A stretch of 64,000 bases of DNA from Bacteroidota bacterium (GCA_023399295.1 JAEWQF010000014.1:19234-83233), one strand, 5' to 3'; shown: positions 9,587 through 17,983, counted from the first letter of the stretch. Made by a program: numbers and translations. Notes: generated by a model from the sequence alone, not told the origin.

Positions 9587-10171
9587 ATGGAATATATCGG
9601 AATCATCATCGTAGCCATCTTTGTCAACAACGTGGTGTTGTCTCAATTCCTCGGCATCTGCCCCTTCCTGGGTGTCTCAAAGAAGGTGGACACGGCCATC
9701 GGTATGGGACTGGCCGTCACCTTCGTGCTCACCATCGCCACCATCGTCACCTTTCTGCTACAAAAAGGGATCCTCGAACCCTTTCACCTGCAGTACCTGC
9801 AGACCATCTCCTTTATCCTGGTGATCGCCGCTCTGGTGCAGATGGTGGAGATCATCCTGAAAAAAATCTCGCCCTCACTCTACCAGGCACTGGGCGTCTT
9901 CCTGCCGTTGATCACCACCAACTGTGTCATCCTCGGTGTGGCACTGTTGGTGATCCAAAAAGAGTTCAGCCTGCTCCAGTCGGTGGTTTATGCAGTGGCA
10001 ACCGCTATTGGTTATGCCATGGCGCTGGTCATCTTCTCGAGCATCCGCGAACAGCTGGCACTCACCAAAATACCGAAGGCTGTTCAGGGTATCCCGGTGG
10101 CACTGATCACTGCGGGCATCATGGCAATGGCTTTCATGGGCTTCTCCGGCATCGACCAGGTATTTAAGTAA
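9587..10171 (+). CDS. rnfA: Electron transport complex subunit RnfA
   Basis: Integral membrane subunit of Rnf paired with RnfE. The 194-residue protein starts MEYIGIIIVAIFVNN; a TTG six bases upstream is in frame, but the ATG gives the normal family N-terminus. The conserved helix LSQFLGICPFLGV and the helix TTNCVILGVALL provide the two cysteines expected to share a cluster with RnfE. This is the last gene of the operon. No terminator hairpin follows; the stop codon is followed within 5 bp by the 8/7-bp repeat array. Confidence 0.96.
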   Translation: MEYIGIIIVAIFVNNVVLSQFLGICPFLGVSKKVDTAIGMGLAVTFVLTIATIVTFLLQKGILEPFHLQYLQTISFILVIAALVQMVEIILKKISPSLYQALGVFLPLITTNCVILGVALLVIQKEFSLLQSVVYAVATAIGYAMALVIFSSIREQLALTKIPKAVQGIPVALITAGIMAMAFMGFSGIDQVFK

Positions 10172-10174
10172 AAC

Positions 10175-10417
10175 GTTCGTAAGTCAATTAGTTGGTAGGT
10201 TAGTAGGTTAGTAAGTTCAAAGTTTGAAGTTTGAAGTTTGAAGTTCGGAGTTCAAAGTTTGAGGTTCAGAGTTTGAAGTTCAGAGTTCAAAGTTTGAGGT
10301 TCAGAGTTTGACGTTTGACGTTTGACGTTTAGAGTTCGGAGCTAGAGGTTCGAACTTCAGGGTTCAGAGTTCGAGGTTCGAGGTTCGGAGTTCAGAGTTC
10401 GGAGTTTGACGTTCGAA
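10175..10417 (+). repeat. Degenerate 8-bp then 7-bp tandem array (array 1, GTT arm)
   Basis: Five octamers beginning at 10175 (GTTCGTAA, GTCAATTA, GTTGGTAG, GTTAGTAG, GTTAGTAA) are followed without a break by 29 heptamers from 10215 to 10417. The heptamer consensus is GTTYRRN: the first three bases are almost fixed, and positions 4-6 vary almost only by transitions (C/T, A/G, A/G). Not one insertion or deletion breaks the 7-bp phase. It begins directly after rnfA. It is not a CRISPR (units far too short, no spacers), and I know of no described family that it fits. Confidence 0.9.
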
Positions 10418-10470
10418 AAGCAAGACCCTTGCATCAAAAACAATTCACCACACATAGGGATAGCCAACTG

Positions 10471-10519
10471 CTGATTGCTGATTGCTGAAATATGAACCCT
10501 GAAAACTGATCGCTGAAAT
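10471..10519 (+). repeat. Opposite-sense 7-bp arm of array 1
   Basis: Seven in-phase heptamers of the type CTGATTG, CTGAAAT and ATGAACC run from 10471 to 10519, 53 bp after the GTT arm. They resemble the inverted units of array 2 in sense, so array 1 also has two arms, though this one is short and more diverged. The spacer 10418-10470 contains nothing I recognise. Confidence 0.65.
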
Positions 10520-10602
10520 ATCTGTCCAATTGTTAAACCAAACGGGAGAAAAAATGTCATAGTGTTAAACAAATGATGTTACACCCTTTAATAATTACAG
10601 AT

Positions 10603-11877
10603 ATGAAAGCATTAAGAATCCATCTCATCCTCACAGCCATCGCACTGATGCTGACTTCCTGCTACGCAAGCCGCAGCACCTACGCTCAGGGAGGATATTA
10701 CGACAATTACGACGATGGACAAGGCTACTACAACGCGTATGACGACTCCCAAAACGGGGGTGTCAGCTTCAATCTCTTCTACAACGAGCTGAGACCTCAC
10801 GGCAGATGGATCAACCACAATGCGCATGGCAGGATATGGATCCCCAACGTGGGAGGCAACTTCCACCCCTATGCCACCAATGGCTACTGGGTGATGACCG
10901 ACTACGGCAACACCTGGGTCTCCGACTACTCCTGGGGATGGGCACCCTTCCACTATGGCAGATGGTACTACGATGACTTCTACGGGTGGGCCTGGGTTCC
11001 CGGCTACGAGTGGGCACCTGCCTGGGTCAGCTGGAGAAGTGGCGGCGGCTACTACGGATGGGCACCCATGGGCCCCGGCATCCACATCAACATCAACATC
11101 AATCTGCCGGCCCGTTACTGGACTTTCCTGCCCAACAAGTACATGTACTACCGCAACATGCACCGCCATTACAATCGTTACAGCCCGGCGATCTACAACA
11201 GGACCACCATCATCAACAACACATACATATACAACGACAACCGTTATTACAGCGGACCCAGTGCCTCCGACTACCGGCGTGAGACAGGCAGGACAGCCAC
11301 GGTACGAAGACTGGAGAGCACCACAAACCGTTCCGGAAGAGCCTCTTCGCGAGTAAGCAACAGTGCGGTACAAGTCTATCGTCCCGATGCAACCACCGGC
11401 AGGTCGACCACAACCAGAGAAGCGGTCACCCCGCGCAACACCAACCGCACTGGCACAGTGGGTACCCAGAGCACAACCCGAAGCAATAGCGGAGTAAGCA
11501 CACCGCAACGTAGCACCGGTACGACACGTCAGTCAACCACTGCACCTGCCAATAGAAGCACTACCACCACCAACCGAAATGCAACGGTACGAGGTGAGAG
11601 CACTCCGACTACTACGACTACTACGAGAAGTACTCCGACTACCACACGTAGCACACCGACTACTACACGTAACAGTAGTGCAACCCCGGAGCGCAGCAGC
11701 ACGAGCAGCACACGTAACAGTTCTGCAACACAGCAGAGGAGCAGCTCCAGCAACAGAAGCAGTTCGGTAAACACGCAAAGTACAACCCGCAGCAACAACT
11801 CTACCACCCGTTCTTCATCGGGCAGTAGCACTACCAGAGAGAACAGCAGCTCCGGAAGGAGTTCCGGAAGGAGATAA
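10603..11877 (+). CDS. Surface or periplasmic lipoprotein, aromatic-rich domain with Ser/Thr/Arg tail
   Basis: I chose the ATG at 10603 because it gives a clean lipoprotein signal (MKALRIHLILTAI, lipobox LTSC, Cys at residue 20); an upstream ATG adds ten residues with no signal function. Residues about 45-180 form a Trp/Tyr/Gly/Pro-rich domain with repeated pieces such as GRWINH, GYWVMTDYGNTWVSDY, WGWAPFHYGRW and GWAWVPGYEWAPAWV, like the DUF6600 group of exported proteins. From about residue 230 to the end (424) the protein is a low-complexity tail of Ser, Thr, Arg, Asn and Gln, probably disordered. Function is unknown; the composition suggests a cell-envelope or surface-exposed component. 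A strong terminator follows. It sits alone between two repeat arrays. Confidence 0.8.
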   Translation: MKALRIHLILTAIALMLTSCYASRSTYAQGGYYDNYDDGQGYYNAYDDSQNGGVSFNLFYNELRPHGRWINHNAHGRIWIPNVGGNFHPYATNGYWVMTDYGNTWVSDYSWGWAPFHYGRWYYDDFYGWAWVPGYEWAPAWVSWRSGGGYYGWAPMGPGIHINININLPARYWTFLPNKYMYYRNMHRHYNRYSPAIYNRTTIINNTYIYNDNRYYSGPSASDYRRETGRTATVRRLESTTNRSGRASSRVSNSAVQVYRPDATTGRSTTTREAVTPRNTNRTGTVGTQSTTRSNSGVSTPQRSTGTTRQSTTAPANRSTTTTNRNATVRGESTPTTTTTTRSTPTTTRSTPTTTRNSSATPERSSTSSTRNSSATQQRSSSSNRSSSVNTQSTTRSNNSTTRSSSGSSTTRENSSSGRSSGRR

Positions 11878-11901
11878 AGGGTTATAGGGTGCAACAATGT
11901 C

Positions 11902-11937
11902 AGTGGCCTTCCCGAAGGGGAAGGCCACTCTTTTTTT
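11902..11937 (+). terminator. Intrinsic terminator of the lipoprotein gene
   Basis: A perfect 12-bp stem AGTGGCCTTCCC / GGGAAGGCCACT with a 4-nt loop is followed by seven T residues. It overlaps the stop of the convergent aguB gene by two bases. Confidence 0.93.
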
Positions 11938-12814
11938 ATTGATCGATCCAGCGGCGGGTCAGCCCACCATAGGCATCGATTCGTCTGTCGCGGAAGAAGG
12001 GCCACCATCGTCGCACATTCTCCGTGCGCTGCTTGTCGATATCAACAACCTGTTCGACCTCCTCATCGGTGCCGGCCTGCCAGAGCATCTCACCCTGTGG
12101 ACCACACACAAAACTGCTTCCCCAAAAGCGGATACCACCTGTCTGGGAAGATGGATCGGCTTCGCTTCCGGTGCGGTTTACCGCGATTACCGGCAGGCCA
12201 TTGGCAACCGCATGTCCACGTTGAATAGTAATCCAGGCATCCCTTTGTCTTTGTTGCTCATCATGGTTGTCTGACGACTCCCATCCGATGGCGGTGGGAT
12301 AGATCAACAGTTCGGCACCCGCCAGCGCCATCAGCCGGGCAGCCTCCGGGTACCACTGATCCCAGCATACCAGCACGCCAAGACGTCCCACTGAGGTATC
12401 GATGGGTTGAAATCCTAGGTCACCCGGGGTAAAGTAAAATTTCTCATAATAAGCCGGATCATCGGGGATATGCATCTTCCGATAGAGACCTGCAATTGAA
12501 CCATCCTTTTCTAAGACCACAGCCGTGTTGTGATAGAGGCCGGCAGCACGTTTTTCAAAAAGTGATAGCACAAGCACCACCTGCAATTCTGCCGCCAGTT
12601 TCCCAAACCGGTTGGTGGAAGGACCGGGGATTGTCTCAGCCTGGTCGAACAGGTTTGTCTCTTCTGTCTGACAGAAATAGAGACCGTTGTGCAACTCCTC
12701 CAAAACGATCAGCTCCGCACCCCGAGCGGCAAGGTTTCTGATCTTCGACTCCAGCCGGCAGACATTCTCCTCCCAATTGCCGCTGTTCGCCTGTTGAATG
12801 ATTCCTGTCTTCAT
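11936..12814 (-). CDS. aguB: N-carbamoylputrescine amidase
   Basis: Nitrilase-superfamily enzyme hydrolysing N-carbamoylputrescine to putrescine, CO2 and ammonia, the last step of the agmatine deiminase route. The 292-residue length fits. The catalytic triad is Glu in VLEELHNG, Lys in YRKMHIPDD and Cys in VLVCWDQWYPEAARL. The partner aguA is upstream on the same strand, which supports the specific call over a generic nitrilase. The pair is separated by the large repeat array at 12833-13156, so any shared transcript would carry that structure. Confidence 0.93.
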   Translation of the reverse strand: MKTGIIQQANSGNWEENVCRLESKIRNLAARGAELIVLEELHNGLYFCQTEETNLFDQAETIPGPSTNRFGKLAAELQVVLVLSLFEKRAAGLYHNTAVVLEKDGSIAGLYRKMHIPDDPAYYEKFYFTPGDLGFQPIDTSVGRLGVLVCWDQWYPEAARLMALAGAELLIYPTAIGWESSDNHDEQQRQRDAWITIQRGHAVANGLPVIAVNRTGSEADPSSQTGGIRFWGSSFVCGPQGEMLWQAGTDEEVEQVVDIDKQRTENVRRWWPFFRDRRIDAYGGLTRRWIDQ

Positions 12815-12832
12815 CTCTGTTGGTTTGAGAAC

Positions 12833-13156
12833 GTTTGTATGTTAGTAGGTTAGTAAGTTGGTAAGTTTGTACGTTTGTAGTTTATAGTTTATAGTTTGTA
12901 GTTTGTAGTTTGTAGTTTATAGTTTGTAGTTTGTAGTTTGTAGTTTGTAGTTCGATGTTCAAGGGATCAGGAATCTTGAACCGTGAACTATGAACTTTGA
13001 ACTTTGAACTTTGAACCGTGAACTATGAACTACGAACTATGAACCGTGAACCGTGAACCGTGAACTAAGAACTTTGAACCTTGAACTATGAACTACGAAC
13101 CGTGAACTATAAACTATGAACCGTGAACTATAAACTATGAACTATGAACCGTGAAC
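12833..13156. repeat. Two-armed 8/7-bp tandem array between aguA and aguB (array 2)
   Basis: Five octamers (12833-12872) run into 13 heptamers GTTTRTA/GTTYRAN (12873-12963). An 11-bp spacer (12964-12974) is followed by 26 inverted heptamers NNNGAAC/NNNAAAC (12975-13156). All units keep exact phase. The arms meet as GTTCAAG...CTTGAAC, so the whole element is a long imperfect palindrome. The octamer block shares GTTAGTAG-GTTAGTAA with array 1. The distal end enters the 3' end of aguA and supplies its last codons and stop. Confidence 0.92.
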
Positions 13157-14193
13157 TTACTGTTTATGTTCAACGAACCCTTCGGCAACTGCATCGTAAT
13201 GCAGTGCAACGAGCCATGCTGCCGAATCAGGGGGGTGCAATCCACGCCGACAACTTCCCTGTCGGAGAACGCCAGTTGCAGTTGACGACGTGCCATCTCA
13301 TCTTTGCTGGTACCATAAAATGGAATCAGCACCGCATCGTTCAGGATCAGAAAGTTGGCATAGGTTGCCGGCAGACGTTGCCCCTCATCATCATATACGG
13401 CATCCGCCATGGGCAGGGGAATGAGCCGGTAAGGATCACCTGAGCTTGTCACAAAAGTCTGCAACTCCTGCTCCATCGCCCTGAGTGCCTCATGATGGGC
13501 GTCGTGCGCATCGTCACATTGCACATAAGCAATGGTATCTGTCGCACAGAAGCGGGCCAGCGTATCTACATGGCTGTCGGTATCATCACCTGCCAGGTAG
13601 CCATTGTTGAGCCAGAGCACCCTGTCGACGCCCAGCATCTCTTTCAGTGCACCTTCTATCTCCTGCTGTGTCATGGGCTGGTTGCGATTGGGTGCCAGCA
13701 GACAGGCCGAGGTGGTGAGGAGCGTGCCTTCGCCGTCCGACTCCAGGGAGCCCCCCTCCAGGATGAAGTTGAGCCGGTTGCAGTAGGTAGCCGAAGCATC
13801 AAAAATCCCACTCTCAAACAGCTGTCGGGTGATCTGGTTGTCCCTGTCGGCAGCGAACTTGAGTCCCCAGCCATTGAACCCGAAATCGGCCACCACCGGG
13901 GTGCGGTCCTGAAAAAGGGTGATGGGTCCGTGATCGCGTGTCCAGGTGTCGTTTGAGGCGATCTCTACAACAAACAGGTTGCGCTGTTCCTCCTCTGAGA
14001 AAAATGGGGTCACATCCTCCCCCGGAGGTACCACCACCAATAGTTTTTCGCGTTGCAGGATCGCTTTTGAGATGGCCACATAGCAGTTTGTCACCTCCTC
14101 CAGCATGGGCGCCCAGTCGCTGTCACGATGGGGCCAGGTGAGCATCACACCCTCCTGTGGGTACCACTCCGCGGGGAGTCTCAGAGTCGACAT
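13135..14193 (-). CDS. aguA: Agmatine deiminase
   Basis: Converts agmatine to N-carbamoylputrescine and ammonia; with AguB it makes putrescine. The 352-residue protein belongs to the peptidyl-arginine deiminase-like fold: TRDHGPI, FNGWG, LEGGSLESDGEGTLLTT and the C-terminal GSLHCITMQLP with the catalytic Cys. The start is two bases after the lpxA stop, so it is probably co-transcribed with the lipid A genes. Oddity: after LPKG the sequence runs into the repeat array and the final residues (KFTVHSS) and stop are read from repeat units. The natural C-terminus has thus probably been altered by the array, downstream of all catalytic residues. Confidence 0.93.
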   Translation of the reverse strand: MSTLRLPAEWYPQEGVMLTWPHRDSDWAPMLEEVTNCYVAISKAILQREKLLVVVPPGEDVTPFFSEEEQRNLFVVEIASNDTWTRDHGPITLFQDRTPVVADFGFNGWGLKFAADRDNQITRQLFESGIFDASATYCNRLNFILEGGSLESDGEGTLLTTSACLLAPNRNQPMTQQEIEGALKEMLGVDRVLWLNNGYLAGDDTDSHVDTLARFCATDTIAYVQCDDAHDAHHEALRAMEQELQTFVTSSGDPYRLIPLPMADAVYDDEGQRLPATYANFLILNDAVLIPFYGTSKDEMARRQLQLAFSDREVVGVDCTPLIRQHGSLHCITMQLPKGSLNINSKFTVHSS

Positions 14194-14195
14194 GA

Positions 14196-14984
14196 TCAGC
14201 CCTCCATGTTGCTGCGTACGATGCCGCGGCTCGAGGAACGAACGAAGTTGAGGATCAGCTCACGATCATCCGTTGCAGGGAGATCCTGCTCGATGCGCTC
14301 AACGGCTTGTGAGATGTTGTAACCGGAGGTATAAAGTGTCCGATAGATCTCCTGGATGCCGTTGATCCGCTCACTGGTAAAACCCCTGCGTCGCAACCCA
14401 ACAATGTTGAGCCCCACGTAGGAGATCGGCTCGCGACCCACCATCACGAAAGGAGGAATATCCTTGGCGATCTTTGAACCACCCTGTACCATCACGTGGG
14501 GTCCGATCTTGGTGAACTGATGTGCCAGCGAACCGCCGCTCACGATGGCATAGTCGTCGATCTCGATCTCACCGGCCAGTTGTGTGGTGTTGCCCAGAAT
14601 CACATAGTCTTTTAGTTCACAGTCGTGTGCCACATGACTGTATGCCATGATCAGACAGTGGTTGCCCACCTTGGTGTATCCCTTGGAGGCGGTGCCCCTG
14701 TTCACGGTGGCACACTCACGAATGGTGGTATTGTCACCTATGATGGCTGTGGTCTCCTCTCCCTGGAACTTCAGATCCTGCGGGATGCCGGCAATGGTGG
14801 CGTGGGGGAAGATGATACAATTTTTACCAATGCGGGCTCCAGAGAGAATGGTTGCCTGCGTCATCACACGTGTGCCATCGCCAATCTCTGTATTGGCGTC
14901 GATGTAGGCAAAGGGTTCAACGATCACGTTTTCTCCCAGTTTGGCTTCAGGGTGTACAAAAGCCATCGATGATATGCTACTCAT
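14196..14984 (-). CDS. lpxA: UDP-N-acetylglucosamine acyltransferase LpxA
   Basis: First committed acyltransferase of lipid A synthesis, moving a 3-hydroxyacyl chain from ACP to UDP-GlcNAc. The 262-residue length is normal. Left-handed beta-helix hexapeptide repeats fill the first two thirds (for example IGDNTTIRECATVNRG), with the catalytic His in the AYSHVAHDCEL segment and the C-terminal helical domain at the end. It lies 21 bp after lpxC-fabZ and two bases before aguA on the same strand. Confidence 0.96.
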   Translation of the reverse strand: MSSISSMAFVHPEAKLGENVIVEPFAYIDANTEIGDGTRVMTQATILSGARIGKNCIIFPHATIAGIPQDLKFQGEETTAIIGDNTTIRECATVNRGTASKGYTKVGNHCLIMAYSHVAHDCELKDYVILGNTTQLAGEIEIDDYAIVSGGSLAHQFTKIGPHVMVQGGSKIAKDIPPFVMVGREPISYVGLNIVGLRRRGFTSERINGIQEIYRTLYTSGYNISQAVERIEQDLPATDDRELILNFVRSSSRGIVRSNMEG

Positions 14985-15005
14985 AAAAGTATCTTTCGGT
15001 TGATT

Positions 15006-16397
15006 CTATTTGTTTTTGATGATCTGTGCGGTGAAATCGGCTTCTGAAACGACCTTGTCACCGATGAAGGCCAGGCCACGCATGGTGGCGATGCCCCTGC
15101 GCATCTCGGAAGTGAGCTCCACACGGAAGAGGATGGTGTCGCCCGGCACCACCTTGTGGCGGAACTTCACATTGTCGATCTTCAGGAAATAGGTGGAGTA
15201 TCTTTCCGGTTCGTCCAGCTTTGCCAGCACCAACAGTCCACCGGTCTGCGCCATCGCCTCCACCTGCAGGACGCCCGGCATCACCGGTTCCTGCGGGAAG
15301 TGACCGGTGAAATAGGGTTCGTTGGTGGTGATGTTCTTGACCCCCACAATGAAGGTGTCGGTCATCTGGATCACCTTGTCCACCATCAGAAAGGGATAAC
15401 GGTGTGGAAGCAACTCCCGGATGCGGTTGTTGTCCATCACCGGATCGGCTTTCAAATCATACACCGGTGGTTGCACCTCGTTCAATTTGATGTCTTTACG
15501 GATCATCCGCGCCAACTGGTTGTTGATCTTGTGTCCGGGCTTGTGGGCAATCAGACGGCCCTTGATCGGCTTGCCGATCAGCGACATGTCGCCAATGATG
15601 TCGAGCAGCTTGTGGCGTGCCGGTTCATTGGGGAACGCAAGCTTGCGATGGTTCAGGTATCCCAGCTCCTCGGCGTTGTGGTGTGGCACCCCCAACTCAT
15701 CGGCAATGTCATCCAGCTCCTTCTGTGTGAGCTTCTTCTCATAAATCACGATGGCGTTGTCGAGGTTACCCCCCTTGATCAGCCCTGCTTTCCTCAGCTG
15801 CTCTATCTCGCGCACAAAGACAAAGGTGCGGCAGGCGGCGATCTCGCTCTCAAAATTGGTCACCGAATCCATGGTGGCCGACTGGTTGGGTATGTAATGT
15901 GAGTCGAACTCGATGAAGGAGTTGATGCAGAAGGCATCATCCGGGAGCAGTGTCAGCTTGGAGCCGGTTTCGGGGTCGTACACCTCCATCTTGTTGCGTA
16001 CGATGTAGTAGTCCTTGTCTTTATCCTGCTCCACGATGCCTACTTTATGTATTTCCCGCACATACGCGATGGCACTGCCATCGAGGATTGGAAATTCGGA
16101 GGCATTCACGTCGATCAGACAGTTGTCGATGCCCAGCGCATAGAGTGCCGAAAAGCCGTGTTCAATGGTGCTCACCGTGACATTGCCTTTGCCAAGTACC
16201 GTTCCACGTTGCGTGTTGACCACATGCTCAGCCAGTGCTTCAATCACCGGTTGATCATCCAGATCAACCCGTCGAATTTTGTAGCCATGATCAACCGGTG
16301 CAGGGTTGAAGGTGACCACGATGTCAAGACCGGTGTGGAGTCCGATGCCCTGAAGGGTGAAGCTGTTTTGCAATGTTCTCTGTTTCACTGTATCCAA
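15006..16397 (-). CDS. lpxC-fabZ: Bifunctional LpxC deacetylase / FabZ dehydratase
   Basis: A 463-residue fusion. Residues about 1-300 are LpxC, the zinc deacetylase of UDP-3-O-acyl-GlcNAc, with zinc and catalytic segments STIEHGFSALYALG, ARHKLLDIIGD and IAHKPGHK. Residues about 315-463 are FabZ, the 3-hydroxyacyl-ACP dehydratase of fatty acid synthesis, with LLPHRYPFLMVDKV and GHFPQEPVMPGVLQVEAMAQ. The fusion is characteristic of Bacteroidota and places two competing users of 3-hydroxyacyl-ACP in one chain. A -7 box TATCTTTG (minus strand, 16428-16435) and a near-perfect palindrome lie in the 107 bp upstream, so the gene may have its own promoter. Confidence 0.97.
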   Translation of the reverse strand: MDTVKQRTLQNSFTLQGIGLHTGLDIVVTFNPAPVDHGYKIRRVDLDDQPVIEALAEHVVNTQRGTVLGKGNVTVSTIEHGFSALYALGIDNCLIDVNASEFPILDGSAIAYVREIHKVGIVEQDKDKDYYIVRNKMEVYDPETGSKLTLLPDDAFCINSFIEFDSHYIPNQSATMDSVTNFESEIAACRTFVFVREIEQLRKAGLIKGGNLDNAIVIYEKKLTQKELDDIADELGVPHHNAEELGYLNHRKLAFPNEPARHKLLDIIGDMSLIGKPIKGRLIAHKPGHKINNQLARMIRKDIKLNEVQPPVYDLKADPVMDNNRIRELLPHRYPFLMVDKVIQMTDTFIVGVKNITTNEPYFTGHFPQEPVMPGVLQVEAMAQTGGLLVLAKLDEPERYSTYFLKIDNVKFRHKVVPGDTILFRVELTSEMRRGIATMRGLAFIGDKVVSEADFTAQIIKNK

Positions 16398-16427
16398 TTT
16401 TAATTACACATTATCGGGTTATGTGTG

Positions 16428-16466
16428 CAAAGATACAACCAAAAGCAGGAATTCCTGCTCTTTGGT
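16428..16466 (-). promoter_or_regulatory. -7 box and overlapping palindrome upstream of lpxC-fabZ
   Basis: On the minus strand TATCTTTG (16428-16435) matches TAnnTTTG. Immediately upstream of it is a perfect 16-bp palindrome AGCAGGAATTCCTGCT (16444-16459). Allowing one bulged base, the symmetry extends to 16438-16466 (outer arms ACCAAA / TTTGGT). No TTTG lies at the usual -33 distance. The palindrome occupies the -33 region and could be an operator that replaces or blocks it. Confidence 0.55.
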
Positions 16467-16504
16467 CGCAAATGTTTGCGATCGGAGCAAACGATGCAGG
16501 GCGC

Positions 16505-17551
16505 CTAATCGATTTCGGCAAGTTTTTTCTTCAGCTCGGCCAGCTCTTTCTCCATGGTATGCAGCTTGCGGTACATATCGGGTAACTTGGGCAGGATGAC
16601 ACTCGATCGGTAAAAACCTTTCACCGGGAAGGCGGGTGATCCCATCAGTTCAGAGCCCGCTTTGGTGTTGCTGATGATGCCCGCCTGGGCACCAATCTGA
16701 CTTTTTTTACCGATGGTGATGTGGCCGGCGACCCCCACCTGTCCACCCATCACGCAGCCCTCTTCAATCTTGGTGGATCCGGCGATGCCCACCTGGGCAG
16801 CCATCACCGTATTCTCACCCACCTCGCAGTTGTGGGCGATCTGAATCAGGTTATCCAGTTTCACACCACGGCGGATGATTGTCGAACCCATCACCGCGCG
16901 ATCGATGGTGGTGTTGGCCCCTATCTCCACATCATCCTCAATGAGCACGTTGCCTATCTGTGGTATCTTGCGGTAGATCTCTTCCTGTTTGCTGAAACCA
17001 AATCCGTCGGCTCCGATCACGGCACCGGCATGGATGATGCAATTGTTGCCGATCACACAATCGTGATAGATCTTCACCCCGGGATAGAGCGTACAGTTGT
17101 CGCCCAGTTGCACATTGTCGCCCAGATAGACCTGGGGGTAAATCTTACAGTCGTTGCCCAGGCGTGTATGCTCACCGATGTATGCGAACTCACCCACATA
17201 GACACGCTCTCCCAGTGATGCCGTTGGTGAGACAAAACCCTGGGCCGTGACCCCCTCTTTCACCGGTCTCTGTTGTTCCACCATCGACATAAGTGTAGCC
17301 AGTGCAGTATAGGCATTGGCCACTTTAATCAGGGTAGCTCTGATCGGCTTTTCAGGCACAAAATCACTGTTCACCAGGACAATGTCGGCGGTTGTTTCGT
17401 ATATATAGGAGGTATACTTTGGATTGCCCAAAAAGGTAAGTGTGCCGGGTCTGCCCTCCTCGATCTTTGAAAAAGTGGATACGGCCGTGTCCGGATCGCC
17501 GATCACTTCTCCGTGCAGGAAGTCGGCTATTTGCTTTGCAGTAAAAGTCAT
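16505..17551 (-). CDS. lpxD: UDP-3-O-acylglucosamine N-acyltransferase LpxD
   Basis: Adds the second 3-hydroxyacyl chain in lipid A synthesis. The 348-residue protein has the N-terminal uridine-binding domain ([20 protein letters not shown]), a long run of left-handed beta-helix hexapeptides, the catalytic His region [13 protein letters not shown], and a C-terminal helix ([23 protein letters not shown]) predicted as a short coiled coil. It is the first of the lpxD, lpxC-fabZ, lpxA run on the minus strand. Confidence 0.96.
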   Translation of the reverse strand: MTFTAKQIADFLHGEVIGDPDTAVSTFSKIEEGRPGTLTFLGNPKYTSYIYETTADIVLVNSDFVPEKPIRATLIKVANAYTALATLMSMVEQQRPVKEGVTAQGFVSPTASLGERVYVGEFAYIGEHTRLGNDCKIYPQVYLGDNVQLGDNCTLYPGVKIYHDCVIGNNCIIHAGAVIGADGFGFSKQEEIYRKIPQIGNVLIEDDVEIGANTTIDRAVMGSTIIRRGVKLDNLIQIAHNCEVGENTVMAAQVGIAGSTKIEEGCVMGGQVGVAGHITIGKKSQIGAQAGIISNTKAGSELMGSPAFPVKGFYRSSVILPKLPDMYRKLHTMEKELAELKKKLAEID

Positions 17552-17758
17552 TTATTGATCTTGTTTGTTTAGGAGGCTGTTCGTACACTCATACAAATGG
17601 CTCATTCAAATTCATTTCAATTGTTACAACAGGTGTGGTGACGGACAAAACGATGACAAATAGCCTCTGCATTATCATTTTGGATGCAAATTAACAACTT
17701 TTTTTTTAACTGTGACGAAAATATTTCATAATATAGTTTAAACGAAAGAAGTGGAACG

Positions 17759-17790
17759 TTTGTGCATTTCAAAAAATAGTGTTACTTTTG
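17759..17790 (+). promoter_or_regulatory. Promoter of tRNA-Pro
   Basis: TTTG at 17759-17762, a 20-nt spacer, then TACTTTTG at 17783-17790, both matching the Bacteroidota consensus. The tRNA begins 12 nt further on. Confidence 0.85.
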
Positions 17791-17802
17791 CACGCACTTT
17801 TA

Positions 17803-17878
17803 CGGGATGTAGCTCAGTCCGGTTTAGAGTACTCGTCTGGGGGGCGAGTGGTCGCTGGTTCGAATCCAGTCATCCCGA
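17803..17878 (+). tRNA. tRNA-Pro (anticodon GGG)
   Basis: A full cloverleaf can be drawn: acceptor CGGGATG / CATCCCG, anticodon stem CTCGT / GCGAG with loop CTGGGGG giving anticodon GGG, T arm CTGG-TTCGAAT-CCAG. The 3' CCA is not encoded; the discriminator is A. It has its own promoter and terminator and stands alone. Confidence 0.93.
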
Positions 17879-17893
17879 CAACACCTGCCAACG

Positions 17894-17926
17894 AAGGGTT
17901 AAGATCAGATCTTGGCCCTTTTTTTT
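17894..17926 (+). terminator. Terminator after tRNA-Pro
   Basis: Hairpin with arms AAGGGTTAAG / CTTGGCCCTT (two G-T pairs) followed by a run of T residues to 17926. Confidence 0.75.
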
Positions 17927-17983
17927 GTTGCAGCCTCACCCTTTGCAAGAGGGGCCAGTGCGGCTTGAAGGTGTAAAACAACC

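Noticed and set aside
9046..10167. 373-codon frame overlapping rnfE and rnfA in another phase
   Set aside because: It spans two well-supported genes and their gap; the product is Arg/His/Gly rich and non-globular.
10175..13156. CRISPR array
   Set aside because: Repeats are 7-8 bp with no spacers and no cas genes; the pattern is a degenerate tandem array.
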